This document shows, one piece after another, positions 16,901-25,923 of a stretch of 64,000 nucleotides of DNA; the stretch's first letter is position 1; each line of letters starts with the position of its first letter. The DNA is from Bdellovibrio bacteriovorus (GTDB lineage: Bacteria > Bdellovibrionota > Bdellovibrionia > Bdellovibrionales > Bdellovibrionaceae). The translations under genes were made by a program, and so were the position numbers. Under the pieces are notes generated by a model. The model searched no databases and was not told the DNA's origin. It saw only the letters and a list, made by a program, of their open reading frames with translations. The stretch covers positions 2,418,001 to 2,482,000 of the forward strand of contig NZ_CP020946.1 in the NCBI RefSeq assembly GCF_002208115.1. The letters are read 5' to 3'.

Positions 16901-17487
16901 TTTTTACTAAGGCCTACGAGGAATATCTCTTTGGAAATCTTGCGGGTGGAATCCGGCTTCACGGCCTCCACTTTCGCGAAGGTCTTTTTCATTTCATCGC
17001 GAAGCTTGCCGAAGTCATCACTGTGGAAGAGCTTGCACACAAAGTGTCCGTCTTTTTTCAGGAAGCGACGAGCGACATCCAAAGCCAGCTCACACAACTC
17101 CATGGAACGTGCCTGATCGGTCATGCGAATGCCCGTGGTCTTGGGCGCCATGTCTGACATCACAATATCAAACGGCGGCACAAAGCCATGTTCCTTAAAG
17201 ATGTCTTCCAGATTCAGATCACGAAGATCGGCCTGAATAAATACGGCATTCTTCAGCTTCACCGTCACCGGGCTCAGGTCCACACCCAGAACACGGCCTT
17301 TTTCACCCGCCATCTTGGAAGCATACTGCGACCACGACCCCGGAGAAGCACCCAGATCCAGCACCACCTGACCGGGCTTGAACATCTTGAATTTCTGGTC
17401 GATCTCTTCAAGTTTGAAGACGGAACGAGCCGCAAAGTTTTCCTGCTTTGCTTTTCTGAAGTAGTGATCGCGAGGATTATAAGTCAT
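16897..17487 (-). CDS. rlmE: 23S rRNA 2'-O-ribose methyltransferase RlmE (FtsJ family)
   Basis: This 196-residue methyltransferase makes Um2552 in the ribosomal A loop in characterised family members. The catalytic tetrad Lys25, Asp112 (SDMAPKTTG), Lys152 (FVCKLFHSDD) and Glu187 is complete, and the SAM motif is VLDLGASPGSWSQ. Length and motif order match RlmE/FtsJ. It is the first gene of a two-gene unit with a pseudouridine synthase (ATGA overlap). No good Shine-Dalgarno precedes the ATG at 17487. Confidence 0.93.
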   Translation of the reverse strand: MTYNPRDHYFRKAKQENFAARSVFKLEEIDQKFKMFKPGQVVLDLGASPGSWSQYASKMAGEKGRVLGVDLSPVTVKLKNAVFIQADLRDLNLEDIFKEHGFVPPFDIVMSDMAPKTTGIRMTDQARSMELCELALDVARRFLKKDGHFVCKLFHSDDFGKLRDEMKKTFAKVEAVKPDSTRKISKEIFLVGLSKK

Positions 17488-17552
17488 ATCGGAGGGTTAT
17501 CCAGCGAACCCCCGATAAAGTCCACCCCTTTTTGGGGCCTCGGTAAAAAGGA

Positions 17553-18809
17553 TTAGGCGTCGCGAGGCTCTTTCACCATGGCCAGCAGAACGCCGCCAGA
17601 AACGAATAGAACGAGCAACCCCACCATCCCCCAGCGCGAGCTTCCGCTGAGCATCGCCCCGGCCGCGACCACCAATGGCCCCAGAATCGAGGCAAAGCGG
17701 CCCACGAGGTTGAACAGACCAAAGTATTCGCCACTGGCCTCTTTCGGGATCATACGGCCAAACATAGAGCGACTGAGGGACTGCACCCCACCCTGCACCA
17801 GACCGATTACGGTCGCCAGCAAATAGAAATGCGTGGCGGTTTTCATCTGGGTGGCGGCTATCACAGTCACTCCGTACACTATGATACAAACCAGAATTGG
17901 CATCTTGGCGCCCCAGCGCTTGGTCAAAGTTCCGAAGAAATAAGCACAAGGGAAACCGATGAACTGCGTGATCAGCAAAGCGGCAATCAGATCCTTGGAT
18001 TCAAAACCAATCGAAATTCCGTAATCCACCGCCATGGTCATCACGGTGTAGACCCCATCAATATAAAGCCAATAAGCCACCATGAACATAAACAGATTGC
18101 GCTCTTTCATCAGGGCCTTCAAAGTCCCTTTGAGTGTGCGCAAACTTTCCAGCGTCAAGGTCCCGATGCCTTTCACCGATCTTTCCGCATCAGGCTCTGG
18201 CACGTTCTTCATCAGTGGTAAAGAAAACGCCAGCCACCACACCGACACAATCATGAACGACAGCTTGGTCGCCACCGTAGCATCCGGAATACCAAAGCTT
18301 AACGGATAAAGGGCCATCAGCACATTCAGCAGCAGCAGGACGCCGCCGCCCAGATAGCCCAGCGAGTATCCCAACGACGAAGCAAAGTCCATGTACTTGA
18401 GCTCCGCCACGTAAGGAAGAAGCGAATCATAAAAAACACTGGCCGCATTAAAAGCCGCCAGTGTGATACCGTAGGCCCACAAAGCACTGACCCAGTCCCC
18501 TTGCGGAATGAACCCCATCCAGGCACAACCGACGACCCCAATTAAAGTAAAGACCATGCAAAAGAGCTTTTTATAGCCCTTCATGTCCGCGATAACGCCC
18601 AAAGTGGGACTTAGTAATGCAATTGCCAGACTTGAAACAGAAATGGTGACACCCAGACGGGCCGTGGTCACAACAGCGTCAGTGCCGACACTCCAATATT
18701 GCTTAAGAAAAACCGGAAAAAAGGCGGCCATGACCGTCGTGGCATAACCACTGTTGGCCCAGTCATAAAAGGCCCAGCTAAGGATTTTCTTTTTCTGATT
18801 TGGATTCAT
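17553..18809 (-). CDS. MFS transporter, UMF1 (Atg22-like) family
   Basis: This is a 418-residue inner-membrane transporter with about 12 hydrophobic segments. The opening SWAFYDWANSGYATTV is the hallmark of the UMF1/Atg22 group, in which yeast Atg22 exports amino acids from the vacuole. The bacterial substrate is unknown. The start at 18809 is preceded by GGGGGAA and lies 32 bases inside the end of potC, so it is read as the last gene of the potABC transcript. That overlap suggests a functional link to small-molecule uptake. Confidence 0.88.
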   Translation of the reverse strand: MNPNQKKKILSWAFYDWANSGYATTVMAAFFPVFLKQYWSVGTDAVVTTARLGVTISVSSLAIALLSPTLGVIADMKGYKKLFCMVFTLIGVVGCAWMGFIPQGDWVSALWAYGITLAAFNAASVFYDSLLPYVAELKYMDFASSLGYSLGYLGGGVLLLLNVLMALYPLSFGIPDATVATKLSFMIVSVWWLAFSLPLMKNVPEPDAERSVKGIGTLTLESLRTLKGTLKALMKERNLFMFMVAYWLYIDGVYTVMTMAVDYGISIGFESKDLIAALLITQFIGFPCAYFFGTLTKRWGAKMPILVCIIVYGVTVIAATQMKTATHFYLLATVIGLVQGGVQSLSRSMFGRMIPKEASGEYFGLFNLVGRFASILGPLVVAAGAMLSGSSRWGMVGLLVLFVSGGVLLAMVKEPRDA

Positions 18810-19617
18810 GCTTCCCCCGCGCTTCAAAGAAAACACGGAACGCGGAAGAACGGAAGAAGAAAATCAGCGCCAGCAAAGTCATAACAAACATCAGACTTGA
18901 AAGCGCATTGAGCTTGGGGCTGACCCCCAGTTTCATCGCCGTGTAAAGCTTGACTGGCAGCGTATCCTGCCCCACACCGTTCACGAAATAGGTGATCAGA
19001 AAATCGTCAAAGGACAGCAAGAAACTTAAAGCCCCGCCACCGATGATCGACGGCACCAACAGCGGCAACACCACCGAACGATAGGTCTGCCATTCGGTGG
19101 CGCCAAGATCACGGGCGGCATCCTCAAGGCTGCGATCCAGCGTTGCAAGCCTTGCCCCGACAGTCATCATCACATAGGAAATACTGAAGCTGACATGGGC
19201 AATCACGACGGTTGTCAGCCCCAGCTCAAACTGCAAAATAAAGAACAACGACAAAAGCGACAGCGCAAAAACAATCTCTGGAAACACCAGAGAAACCACG
19301 GACAGCCCCTCGACAGCCCAGCGCCAGCCTCCGGCAGAGCGGTACAATCCCACCGCCGCACTGGTGCCAATCACAGTCGAAAGAAGACTTGCAATCACGC
19401 CGACAAACACACTGTTTTTCAAGGCATCCATCAAAGCCTGATCATTCACGACTTCAGCAAACCAGCGCAGGGTCCAGTTCCAGGAATCCGGCGTCTTTTC
19501 AATCAACGCCCCCAGAATCATAACCAGAATCGGTGTGTGCAGCAAAAGCAGCGTCACCCACAAAACAATCTTCGCTAGTGGGGGCGCCTGAGGACGGCTT
19601 CGTTCAATTGCGGGCAC
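18778..19617 (-). CDS. potC: Spermidine/putrescine ABC transporter permease PotC
   Basis: This is a 279-residue permease with six predicted membrane segments. The cytoplasmic EAA loop that docks on the ATPase reads EDAARDLGATEWQTY and then LPLLVPSIIGG, and it is followed by SFDDFLITYF, typical of PotC. It overlaps potB by 14 bases and the MFS gene by 32. With potA, potB and the divergent potD it forms a full polyamine-type importer. Confidence 0.92.
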   Translation of the reverse strand: MPAIERSRPQAPPLAKIVLWVTLLLLHTPILVMILGALIEKTPDSWNWTLRWFAEVVNDQALMDALKNSVFVGVIASLLSTVIGTSAAVGLYRSAGGWRWAVEGLSVVSLVFPEIVFALSLLSLFFILQFELGLTTVVIAHVSFSISYVMMTVGARLATLDRSLEDAARDLGATEWQTYRSVVLPLLVPSIIGGGALSFLLSFDDFLITYFVNGVGQDTLPVKLYTAMKLGVSPKLNALSSLMFVMTLLALIFFFRSSAFRVFFEARGKHESKSEKENP

Positions 19618-20437
19618 GGCGCGCCTCCCACATTCTGAATACCAACGCCAACACCAGCAAAAGCACCATCATCAGCACAGACAAGGCAGCCCCGAAAGGC
19701 CAGTCACGGGCTTTCAAAAATTGCTCGGTGATCAGGTTTCCATAAAGCATGTTCTTGGCGCCGCCCAAAAGATCGGGAATCACGTATTCACCCAATGAAG
19801 GAATAAACACCAGCAAGGACCCCGCCCACAGAGCTTTTTTCAGATTCGGCAAAATCACCGTAAAAAGAATTTTCCAGACATCCGCCCCCAGATCCTGAGC
19901 GGCCTCCACCAAAGAAAAATCAAATTTTTCAAATGCCCCATACAGCGGCAAAACCATAAATGGCAGATAAGTTGTGATCATTCCGTAAAGCACCAGCCAC
20001 TTGTTCTGGGTCAGGGCAAATGCATCAAAGGGAATTCCCAAGAACGTCAGCCCGGCCTGAAGCGGCCCCTCGGCCCCGACAAAAAGTCGGATGGCGTAAA
20101 TACGAATCACCAGATTGGTCAGAAATGGCAGAACGATGGCCATCAGATAAAGCTGGCGCAAACGCGTGGAAGAGGTCGCCATGGCCCAGGACACAAGAAC
20201 TCCCAACACCAGGCAAAACCCCGTCGTAACAAGAGCCAGCTTGAAACTCTCGGCAAAAATCCCCAGGTAAGTCGGCGAAAAAGCCCGCACATAGTTGGCC
20301 ATGGTCCATGACCATTCGACGCCACCATAGGTTCCGCGGGTTGCAAAACTCACCACCCCGACAATAATCAGCGGCAGCAGCACAAAGACCACAAACCACA
20401 AACCCACCGGCAGAAGGAACAGATCTCTTAATTTCAC
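19604..20437 (-). CDS. potB: Spermidine/putrescine ABC transporter permease PotB
   Basis: This is a 277-residue permease with six predicted membrane segments. Its EAA loop reads VEAAQDLGADVWKILF and is followed by FIPSLGEYVIPDLLGG, the PotB/PotH signature. Its start overlaps the potA stop by four bases and its end overlaps potC by 14, so the three are one translationally coupled unit. Confidence 0.92.
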   Translation of the reverse strand: MKLRDLFLLPVGLWFVVFVLLPLIIVGVVSFATRGTYGGVEWSWTMANYVRAFSPTYLGIFAESFKLALVTTGFCLVLGVLVSWAMATSSTRLRQLYLMAIVLPFLTNLVIRIYAIRLFVGAEGPLQAGLTFLGIPFDAFALTQNKWLVLYGMITTYLPFMVLPLYGAFEKFDFSLVEAAQDLGADVWKILFTVILPNLKKALWAGSLLVFIPSLGEYVIPDLLGGAKNMLYGNLITEQFLKARDWPFGAALSVLMMVLLLVLALVFRMWEARRARN

Positions 20438-21312
20438 TTTTCACGCTCGCCAAAGACCATGGCGCGACGAACGTAGGCTTCGATGCTCATCCCCAGACGG
20501 ATCTGATCCGGCGGCACGTTGATTTTACCTTTGATAAGACTGCCATCGCCCAGACGAATGGTGGCCAGGTCCTCACTGACCTCGACAAGCTCGCCCCGCA
20601 GCAGACTGGTGGATTCCACAAACTGAGAAGCAAAGATGGTTTCCGGATTTTCGTAAATCTCGCGCGGAGAACTGACTTGCTCCAAAACTCCCCGGCTCAT
20701 GATGCCGATACGGTCTGAAAGGGCCAAAGCCTCTTCCTGATCATGAGTCACACAAATAAAGGTCAGCCCCAGTTTTTGCTGCAAGGCACGCAGCTCCTTT
20801 TGCATGTGTTCACGCATGCGGTAATCCAGCGCCGACAAAGGCTCGTCCAGCAAAAGCACGCGGGGTTCGTTCACCAGGGCGCGCGCCACGGCCACACGTT
20901 GGGACTGCCCGCCGGACAATGTTTCAGGCTTGCGGTCCCGGAACTCGCCCATGTCCACCAAGGCCAGCACTTCAGCAACCTTGGCCTCGATCTGATCTTT
21001 ACCCAAACCTTTCAGGCGCAGACCATAGGCAATGTTTTCCCCCACGCTCATGTGCGGGAAAAGAGCATAGCGCTGAAAGACCATGTTAAAGGGACGTTTT
21101 TGCGCAGGCAGATGATCCACGCGCTGACCATCCAGCAGAATCTGCCCTGAAGTGGCGCTTTCAAGACCGGCAATGATGCGAAGAAGTGTTGTCTTTCCAC
21201 ATCCACTGGGCCCCAAGAGGGAAAAAAACTCCCCTTCCCCAATGGAAAGATTGACTCCCTTCAGAGCCGTTTGACTGGAAAAACTCTTGCCGATATTCAG
21301 AAGTTCCAACAT
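20434..21312 (-). CDS. potA: Spermidine/putrescine ABC transporter ATP-binding protein PotA
   Basis: This is a 292-residue ABC ATPase with Walker A (GPSGCGKTT), signature LSGGQSQRVA, Walker B (LLLDEPLSALD) and switch His (VTHDQEEAL). A C-terminal TOBE-like domain follows. The ATG at 21312 begins MLELLNIGKSF at the usual ABC start. An upstream in-frame extension was rejected because it would enter potD. It is divergent from potD, with only 29 bases between the start codons. Confidence 0.93.
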   Translation of the reverse strand: MLELLNIGKSFSSQTALKGVNLSIGEGEFFSLLGPSGCGKTTLLRIIAGLESATSGQILLDGQRVDHLPAQKRPFNMVFQRYALFPHMSVGENIAYGLRLKGLGKDQIEAKVAEVLALVDMGEFRDRKPETLSGGQSQRVAVARALVNEPRVLLLDEPLSALDYRMREHMQKELRALQQKLGLTFICVTHDQEEALALSDRIGIMSRGVLEQVSSPREIYENPETIFASQFVESTSLLRGELVEVSEDLATIRLGDGSLIKGKINVPPDQIRLGMSIEAYVRRAMVFGEREK

Positions 21313-21341
21313 GCTTCTAACAATAAGAAGGAAATAAAAAA

Positions 21342-22388
21342 ATGTCGAGAATATTGATGGCCGGCCTGGTTCTTTGTGGGCTGCTGGCGGGATGTACAAA
21401 GAAGTCTGCTGAAGTTTCTGAAGCCAAAGAAGTGAACCTGTCTATCTGGGGCAACTATATCTCCCCGGAATTGCAGGCGCAGTTTGAGAAAGAAACCGGC
21501 ATCAAGATCAACATTTCCAACTATTCCTCGAATGAAGAATTGCTGGCCAAAGTGCAAATGGGATCGTCCGGCATCGACGTGGCCGTGCCTTCGGACTATA
21601 TGGTCGAAGTCATGTCCAAGATGAATCTGCTGGAAGCACTGAAGCCGGACCAGATTTCAAACAAAACCCTGATTGATCCTCAGTTCCTGAAGCAGAACTA
21701 CGACCCGGAAAACAAGTTCTCGCTGCCCTACATCTGGACGACAGCAGGCATCGCAGTGAACCGTGATCTTTACAAAGGCCCGATCAAAAGCTGGAAAGAC
21801 CTTCTGGAAAATCCGCAACTGAAAGGCAAGTTCGCCCTTTTGGATGACGTGCGCGAAACCCTGGGCGCCGCCCTGAAAATGAACGGCTTCAGCGTGAACA
21901 GCACCAACCCGGAAGAAATAAAAAAAGCCAAAGACACTTTGTTAAAAGCAAAGAAGAACGTAAAGATGTTTGCCTCTGACACCATCGACATCCTGAACAA
22001 CAAGGAAGTCGCTGCCGCTCAGACCTATTCCTCTGACGCCCTTCAGGCCGCCGACAAGTCCCCAGGAAAAATCGAATACATCATCCCGGAAGAAGGTGGA
22101 ACATTCGCCATCGACAACCTGGTCATCATCAAAGGCGCCAAACACCCGGAGGCCGCCCACAAGCTGATCAACTTCCTGCTAAGTGAACAAGCCGAAATCA
22201 ACCGCGTAAAGACAATCCTTGGCGGCCCCGTTCTAAAAAACACCAAAGCCTCGCTGACAAAAGAAATGCAAAACAACCGCGCCTTATTCCCGGACGAAGC
22301 CACTCTTAAAAAACTGGAACGAATCCAAGACCAAGGCGAAAAAAACAAACTCTTCGAAGACTCTTGGACAGAAATTAAAACTCACTGA
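21342..22388 (+). CDS. potD: Polyamine-binding lipoprotein PotD
   Basis: This is a 348-residue extracytoplasmic binding protein of the spermidine/putrescine type. The lipobox is LLAGC (Cys18). Family marks include LSIWGNYISPEL, VAVPSDYMVE, PYIWTTAGIAVN and EGGTFAIDNLVI. It should bind polyamines and hand them to PotBC. AAGGAA lies nine bases before the ATG. It is transcribed away from potABC, so ligand-binding protein and transporter can be set at different levels. No terminator follows. A palindromic repeat starts 33 bases downstream. Confidence 0.93.
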   Translation: MSRILMAGLVLCGLLAGCTKKSAEVSEAKEVNLSIWGNYISPELQAQFEKETGIKINISNYSSNEELLAKVQMGSSGIDVAVPSDYMVEVMSKMNLLEALKPDQISNKTLIDPQFLKQNYDPENKFSLPYIWTTAGIAVNRDLYKGPIKSWKDLLENPQLKGKFALLDDVRETLGAALKMNGFSVNSTNPEEIKKAKDTLLKAKKNVKMFASDTIDILNNKEVAAAQTYSSDALQAADKSPGKIEYIIPEEGGTFAIDNLVIIKGAKHPEAAHKLINFLLSEQAEINRVKTILGGPVLKNTKASLTKEMQNNRALFPDEATLKKLERIQDQGEKNKLFEDSWTEIKTH

Positions 22389-22421
22389 TTGTGGGTTTGT
22401 TCGTTGCCGGGTGGCGCGGGG

Positions 22422-22563
22422 TTTGGATGGGGTCTTGAGGGATCCCGCCTCCGCGGTACGCCATCCGGGCTCAATTGCCGCTCGTCCCCTTCGGGGCCGA
22501 GTTCGCGCCATCCAGGCGCCGGCAAAGACCGCTGCGTCGGGCTCCCTCAAGTCCCCATCCAAA
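22422..22563. repeat. Palindromic intergenic element A
   Basis: Arms at 22422-22442 and 22543-22563 are inverted copies matching at 20 of 21 positions. Between them lies a GC-rich interior containing a 37-base core (22458-22494). That core recurs in reverse orientation at 22783-22819 in element B, with 35 of 37 positions equal. The arms of A and B are unrelated in sequence. The element lies just after potD and could fold into a long hairpin in RNA, acting as a terminator or RNA-stability element. Confidence 0.7.
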
Positions 22564-22718
22564 TTGCTCCAGTCGGAAATATCTAATAACTATCAATGTG
22601 TTCTTAACTGCGCAGGCACGCGACAATAGGTGCCAGTACGGTAGAAATTCGAAGTGCTTTGTTTTTGAGCGTAGGTGCACGACGATGTGACATAGAACCG
22701 ACGTCTTTGTGATGGGAT
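22564..22718. other. Non-coding spacer between palindromic elements A and B
   Basis: These 155 bases contain no credible gene. With elements A and B the whole stretch 22389-22887 is gene-free, which is long for this compact window. Confidence 0.5.
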
Positions 22719-22899
22719 GTTCGGAAGTGGTTTCTTTTGCTTTATTCAACGCAGATTTGGCGGCTTGTTGCCGCAGGCTTGGCCGAAGGGGACGAACGAC
22801 AATTGAGCCCGGATGGCGTCCCCCGTAGCGCCAAGGCTGCGGCAACAAGCCGCCAAATCCCCCGCGCTAGGAAGGAAGTAAAAGGAACTACTTCCGAAC
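22719..22899. repeat. Palindromic intergenic element B, reaching into the neighbouring gene
   Basis: Arms at 22754-22783 and 22830-22859 are inverted copies with 29 of 30 positions equal. An outer pair, 22719-22742 and 22876-22899, matches at 20 of 24. The right outer arm contains the last codons and stop of the small membrane-protein gene, so part of that gene end has an inverted copy across the element. The centre carries the 37-base core shared with element A. The likely origin is a mobile or inverted-duplicated repeat. Confidence 0.7.
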
Positions 22900-23157
22900 A
22901 GCTTCCTCTGCGATGACTTCGACCTGTTCGATGGCCGCATCGTTGTGGGCCCGCGAGTCTTCGCTTTGGAGTTCGGAGTACAGACAGGCGACTCCGATGA
23001 CGGTCAGAATTAAACCCGTGCCTATATACAAGGTCACACTTCTTCTGCTTTGGTTAAAGAGGAAGTAACAAAGGCCGATCAAGATCAGGATCGGGCCCAA
23101 CACTGCTGTCGAAGCAAGCATCTGCCTGAGCGCAAATGCGCCAAGCTCCGTATTCAT
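22888..23157 (-). CDS. Small two-spanning membrane protein, unknown function
   Basis: This is an 89-residue protein with two hydrophobic segments (about 14-36 and 46-63) and an acidic C-terminal tail (EQVEVIAEEAVRK). No family is recognised. AGGTGG lies before the ATG at 23157. An upstream GTG at 23166 is possible but overlaps that site. Its last four codons fall inside the outer arm of palindromic element B, so the element may have replaced or trimmed the original C-terminus. Confidence 0.7.
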   Translation of the reverse strand: MNTELGAFALRQMLASTAVLGPILILIGLCYFLFNQSRRSVTLYIGTGLILTVIGVACLYSELQSEDSRAHNDAAIEQVEVIAEEAVRK

Positions 23158-23278
23158 AACCACCACCTACGTTCAATTATTTTGGTTATTTCGTATAACT
23201 TTTCGGCAGGACTTTAATAGAGCTAAAGGGGTTTAGAGTAAATTCCCCACCTGGGGGATAATTCGTAATGCTTGCGGC

Positions 23279-24079
23279 TCAAAGTGAAATCTGCTGCAGC
23301 CAAACATCCGGTTTCGAGACAATCGTGAGATGATTCAGGCCCTGCACCACACGGATGTTCGCTCCCGCTTCGGTGAAGAGCTGCTCCTGCCGCTGCGGGA
23401 TGATGAGTTCATCCTGTTCACCCACGACCACGTGAACCGGCGGATGAAGCTTCTGAATATCTGCCATGATCTTATCTGACGGAGTCACTGCTGCCAGATA
23501 GGCCGCACTGTAAGTCAGCTTTTCCTGACCACTGACGAACTCAACAGGCAAGTTGACCTTAAAACCACCATTGCCGTCCGGTGAAATCCATCCGCCGAAA
23601 TCGTCGTGGAAAACATGCAAACCGGGCGGCAGATACGGAGAGATCGCCAGAAATTGGGCGAACTGCCTGCGAATGTCCGACACCGCCACACGCAACACAA
23701 AACCGCCACCCAACGAGTGACCGGCCAATATCACGCGAGAAACCGCGCGAGTCATTTTGATATGAATGATTAATTCTTCAAGATCGATTTCGAATTGATG
23801 CTGTGAATGCGGATCGGCCGCTTTAAGACTGGCGCCGTGACCGCGCAGATCCGGGGTCACCACGGTACCAAGCCCGGCCTGGGCCATGGCGGTGGCCAGG
23901 ACACACATGTACCGGCTGTCGCTCCCCACCCCGTGATACAGAACAATCAGGTTGTCCGACCAAGCGGGGTAAATACGGTAAGAAAGGACATCCCCCTGGC
24001 GAGTGCGAAAAGTTTCAAGCGGGGAAAGTTTTCCCAGCGGAATTTTGAAACTTTTCAGATCCAGGGTTTTGCCGGCCAT
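23279..24079 (-). CDS. Alpha/beta hydrolase
   Basis: This is a 266-residue cytoplasmic serine hydrolase. The nucleophile is Ser122 in GHSLGGG, the acid probably Asp223 (GEQDELI) and the base His250 (LNHLTIV). The oxyanion loop reads LYHGVGSDSRY. The fold resembles monoacylglycerol-lipase or lysophospholipase types, but the substrate cannot be named. Its ATG overlaps the stop of the ABC-F gene by one base, so the two are coupled. Confidence 0.88.
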   Translation of the reverse strand: MAGKTLDLKSFKIPLGKLSPLETFRTRQGDVLSYRIYPAWSDNLIVLYHGVGSDSRYMCVLATAMAQAGLGTVVTPDLRGHGASLKAADPHSQHQFEIDLEELIIHIKMTRAVSRVILAGHSLGGGFVLRVAVSDIRRQFAQFLAISPYLPPGLHVFHDDFGGWISPDGNGGFKVNLPVEFVSGQEKLTYSAAYLAAVTPSDKIMADIQKLHPPVHVVVGEQDELIIPQRQEQLFTEAGANIRVVQGLNHLTIVSKPDVWLQQISL

Positions 24080-25710
24080 TAAGCCATCTGCTCTTGTTGT
24101 TTTTTGTGCTGATAGTACTCGTAGTCGCCGTCATAGATGCGAATCTGATTCTTGTCGACTTCGAAGACTCTGGTGGTCACTTCGCGCAGGAAGTGACGGT
24201 CGTGCGATACGATCATCACAGTGCCCGGGAAGTTCTTGATCGCATCCAGCAGCAATTCGCGGGATTTGATATCCAGGTGATTCGTCGGCTCATCCAGAAT
24301 CAGCAAATTCACCGGCTGCGCCAGGATGCAGGCCAGAACCACGCGGGACTTTTCGCCACCCGACAGGATCGAGATCTTTTTCTCGGCCTCTTCGCCCGAG
24401 AATTTGAAAGCACCCAAAAGACTTCGCACCGTGCCCATACCCGCATTCGGAATGCGCGAGTGAACCTCATCCACGATTGTCATCTTTGGATCCAGAACGT
24501 CCAAAGAATTTTGGGAGAAATACCCCAGAGTGATGGAAGCCCCCAAAGTCATTTTGCCTTCAGTGGCTTCGGCATGACCGGCAATGATTTTAAGCAGTGT
24601 GGATTTACCCGCACCGTTCACACCCACAACCGCAATACGGTCCAGACGTTTCACCAAAGCATTAGCCCCCGAGAAGACCAGTTTTTCCTTGCCGTCATCA
24701 CGTGTCCAGATCTTGGAAAGGCCTTCCAGCTTCACCACCTCGTCCCCGCCCCGGGCAGGCACCGGCCATTCAAATTTGATTTCAGCTTCTTCGTCCGGGA
24801 TTTCAATACGGTCGATCTTTTCAAGTTTCTTCACGCGGGACTGAACTTGCGCTGCGTGGGAAGCACGCGCCGCAAATCTGGCAATGAACTCTTCTTCCTT
24901 CGCCAGCATGTCCTCTTGACGTTTGGCTGCGGCAATAAGCTGTTCTTTGCGGATGTCGCGTTCTTTTTCATAGAAGTCATAGTTGCCACCATAGACCGTG
25001 ATGGTTTTGTTGGCGATCTCAACGATCTTACCCACCAGACGGTTCATGAAATCACGATCGTGGCTTGTCATCAGAATCGCGCCCTTGAAGTTCACCAGCC
25101 ACTCTTCCAGCCACACGATGGATTCAACGTCCAGGTGATTCGTCGGCTCATCCATCAACAAAACTTCCGGATTCAGCGCCAGGATTTTTGCCAAAGCGAT
25201 ACGCATTTTCCAACCGCCAGAGAAACTTTCGCAAGGACGGTGATAATCGTCCGGGCCGATACCAAGACCGGTCAGGATTTCAGCGGCACGGGATTCAAGG
25301 TCATAACCACCCAGGCGTTCAAATTCGCCCTGCAGTTCACCGTAGACTTCAAGAATCTTCATCATTTCATCCGGATCCAGATCCGGATCAGCAAGCTTGG
25401 CTTCACATTCCTGCATGCGCGCCTGCATGTCGCCGATGTTGCCAACAGCGGACTTTACTTCCTCAAGAGCGGACTTCCCTTTCATCTCTTCGATGTTCTG
25501 GGAGAAGTAACCGATCACAGTACGATCCGATTTGGAAATAGTGCCGCCGTCGATGCCCTCTTCGCCCATGATGATGCGGAAGATGGTGGTTTTACCGGCG
25601 CCGTTGGGGCCGACCAGACCGATTTTCTCTCCGGCATTGATCTGGAAAGATCCGTTGCGATAGAGGACTTTGTTACCCTGCTGCTTGGTGATGTTCGATA
25701 AATGAATCAT
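24079..25710 (-). CDS. ABC-F family ATPase (ribosome-associated type)
   Basis: This is a 543-residue protein with two ABC domains in tandem and no membrane segment. Walker A motifs are GPNGAGKTT and GVNGAGKST, and signatures are FSGGWKMRIA and LSGGEKSRVV. The linker between them (about residues 235-300) is helical and charged, as in the P-site tRNA-interaction motif of ABC-F translation factors. It fits the YbiT or Uup branch better than EttA, but I cannot settle this. AAGGA precedes the ATG. It heads a unit with the alpha/beta hydrolase. Confidence 0.92.
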   Translation of the reverse strand: MIHLSNITKQQGNKVLYRNGSFQINAGEKIGLVGPNGAGKTTIFRIIMGEEGIDGGTISKSDRTVIGYFSQNIEEMKGKSALEEVKSAVGNIGDMQARMQECEAKLADPDLDPDEMMKILEVYGELQGEFERLGGYDLESRAAEILTGLGIGPDDYHRPCESFSGGWKMRIALAKILALNPEVLLMDEPTNHLDVESIVWLEEWLVNFKGAILMTSHDRDFMNRLVGKIVEIANKTITVYGGNYDFYEKERDIRKEQLIAAAKRQEDMLAKEEEFIARFAARASHAAQVQSRVKKLEKIDRIEIPDEEAEIKFEWPVPARGGDEVVKLEGLSKIWTRDDGKEKLVFSGANALVKRLDRIAVVGVNGAGKSTLLKIIAGHAEATEGKMTLGASITLGYFSQNSLDVLDPKMTIVDEVHSRIPNAGMGTVRSLLGAFKFSGEEAEKKISILSGGEKSRVVLACILAQPVNLLILDEPTNHLDIKSRELLLDAIKNFPGTVMIVSHDRHFLREVTTRVFEVDKNQIRIYDGDYEYYQHKKQQEQMA

Positions 25711-25923
25711 AGGTCCTTCGTATAACTTTTTTTGCCTCTGAAGGCTTCAAAAAATTTCGGGAAAATCTGCCTTCTTTTTTAGCACCTCTCAGAGTGTACA
25801 CAAAAAATCATAAATTCGCGATTTTTCTGGTCCAAATCCTTAAGAGATATCAAGCACTTCGCCAAATATAGACCCACCTCACATGGTCCCGACGTTGCTC
25901 TGGTAGAGCTGCGGGGGTTACAC

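Noticed and set aside
22422-22899. Integron attC sites or an insertion sequence as explanation of the palindromes
   Set aside because: No integrase or transposase gene, no core GTTRRRY site and no target-site duplication are visible.
24094-25701. Long open frame antisense to the ABC-F gene (535 codons)
   Set aside because: It mirrors the conserved ABC-F gene base for base, has no ribosome-binding site and shows no protein family. It is a codon-usage shadow.
23190-25730. Repeated TTATACGAA-like string upstream of two minus-strand genes as a promoter
   Set aside because: In the ABC-F case it lies almost on the ribosome-binding site, too close to the ATG to be a -10 element, so the repetition is probably chance.
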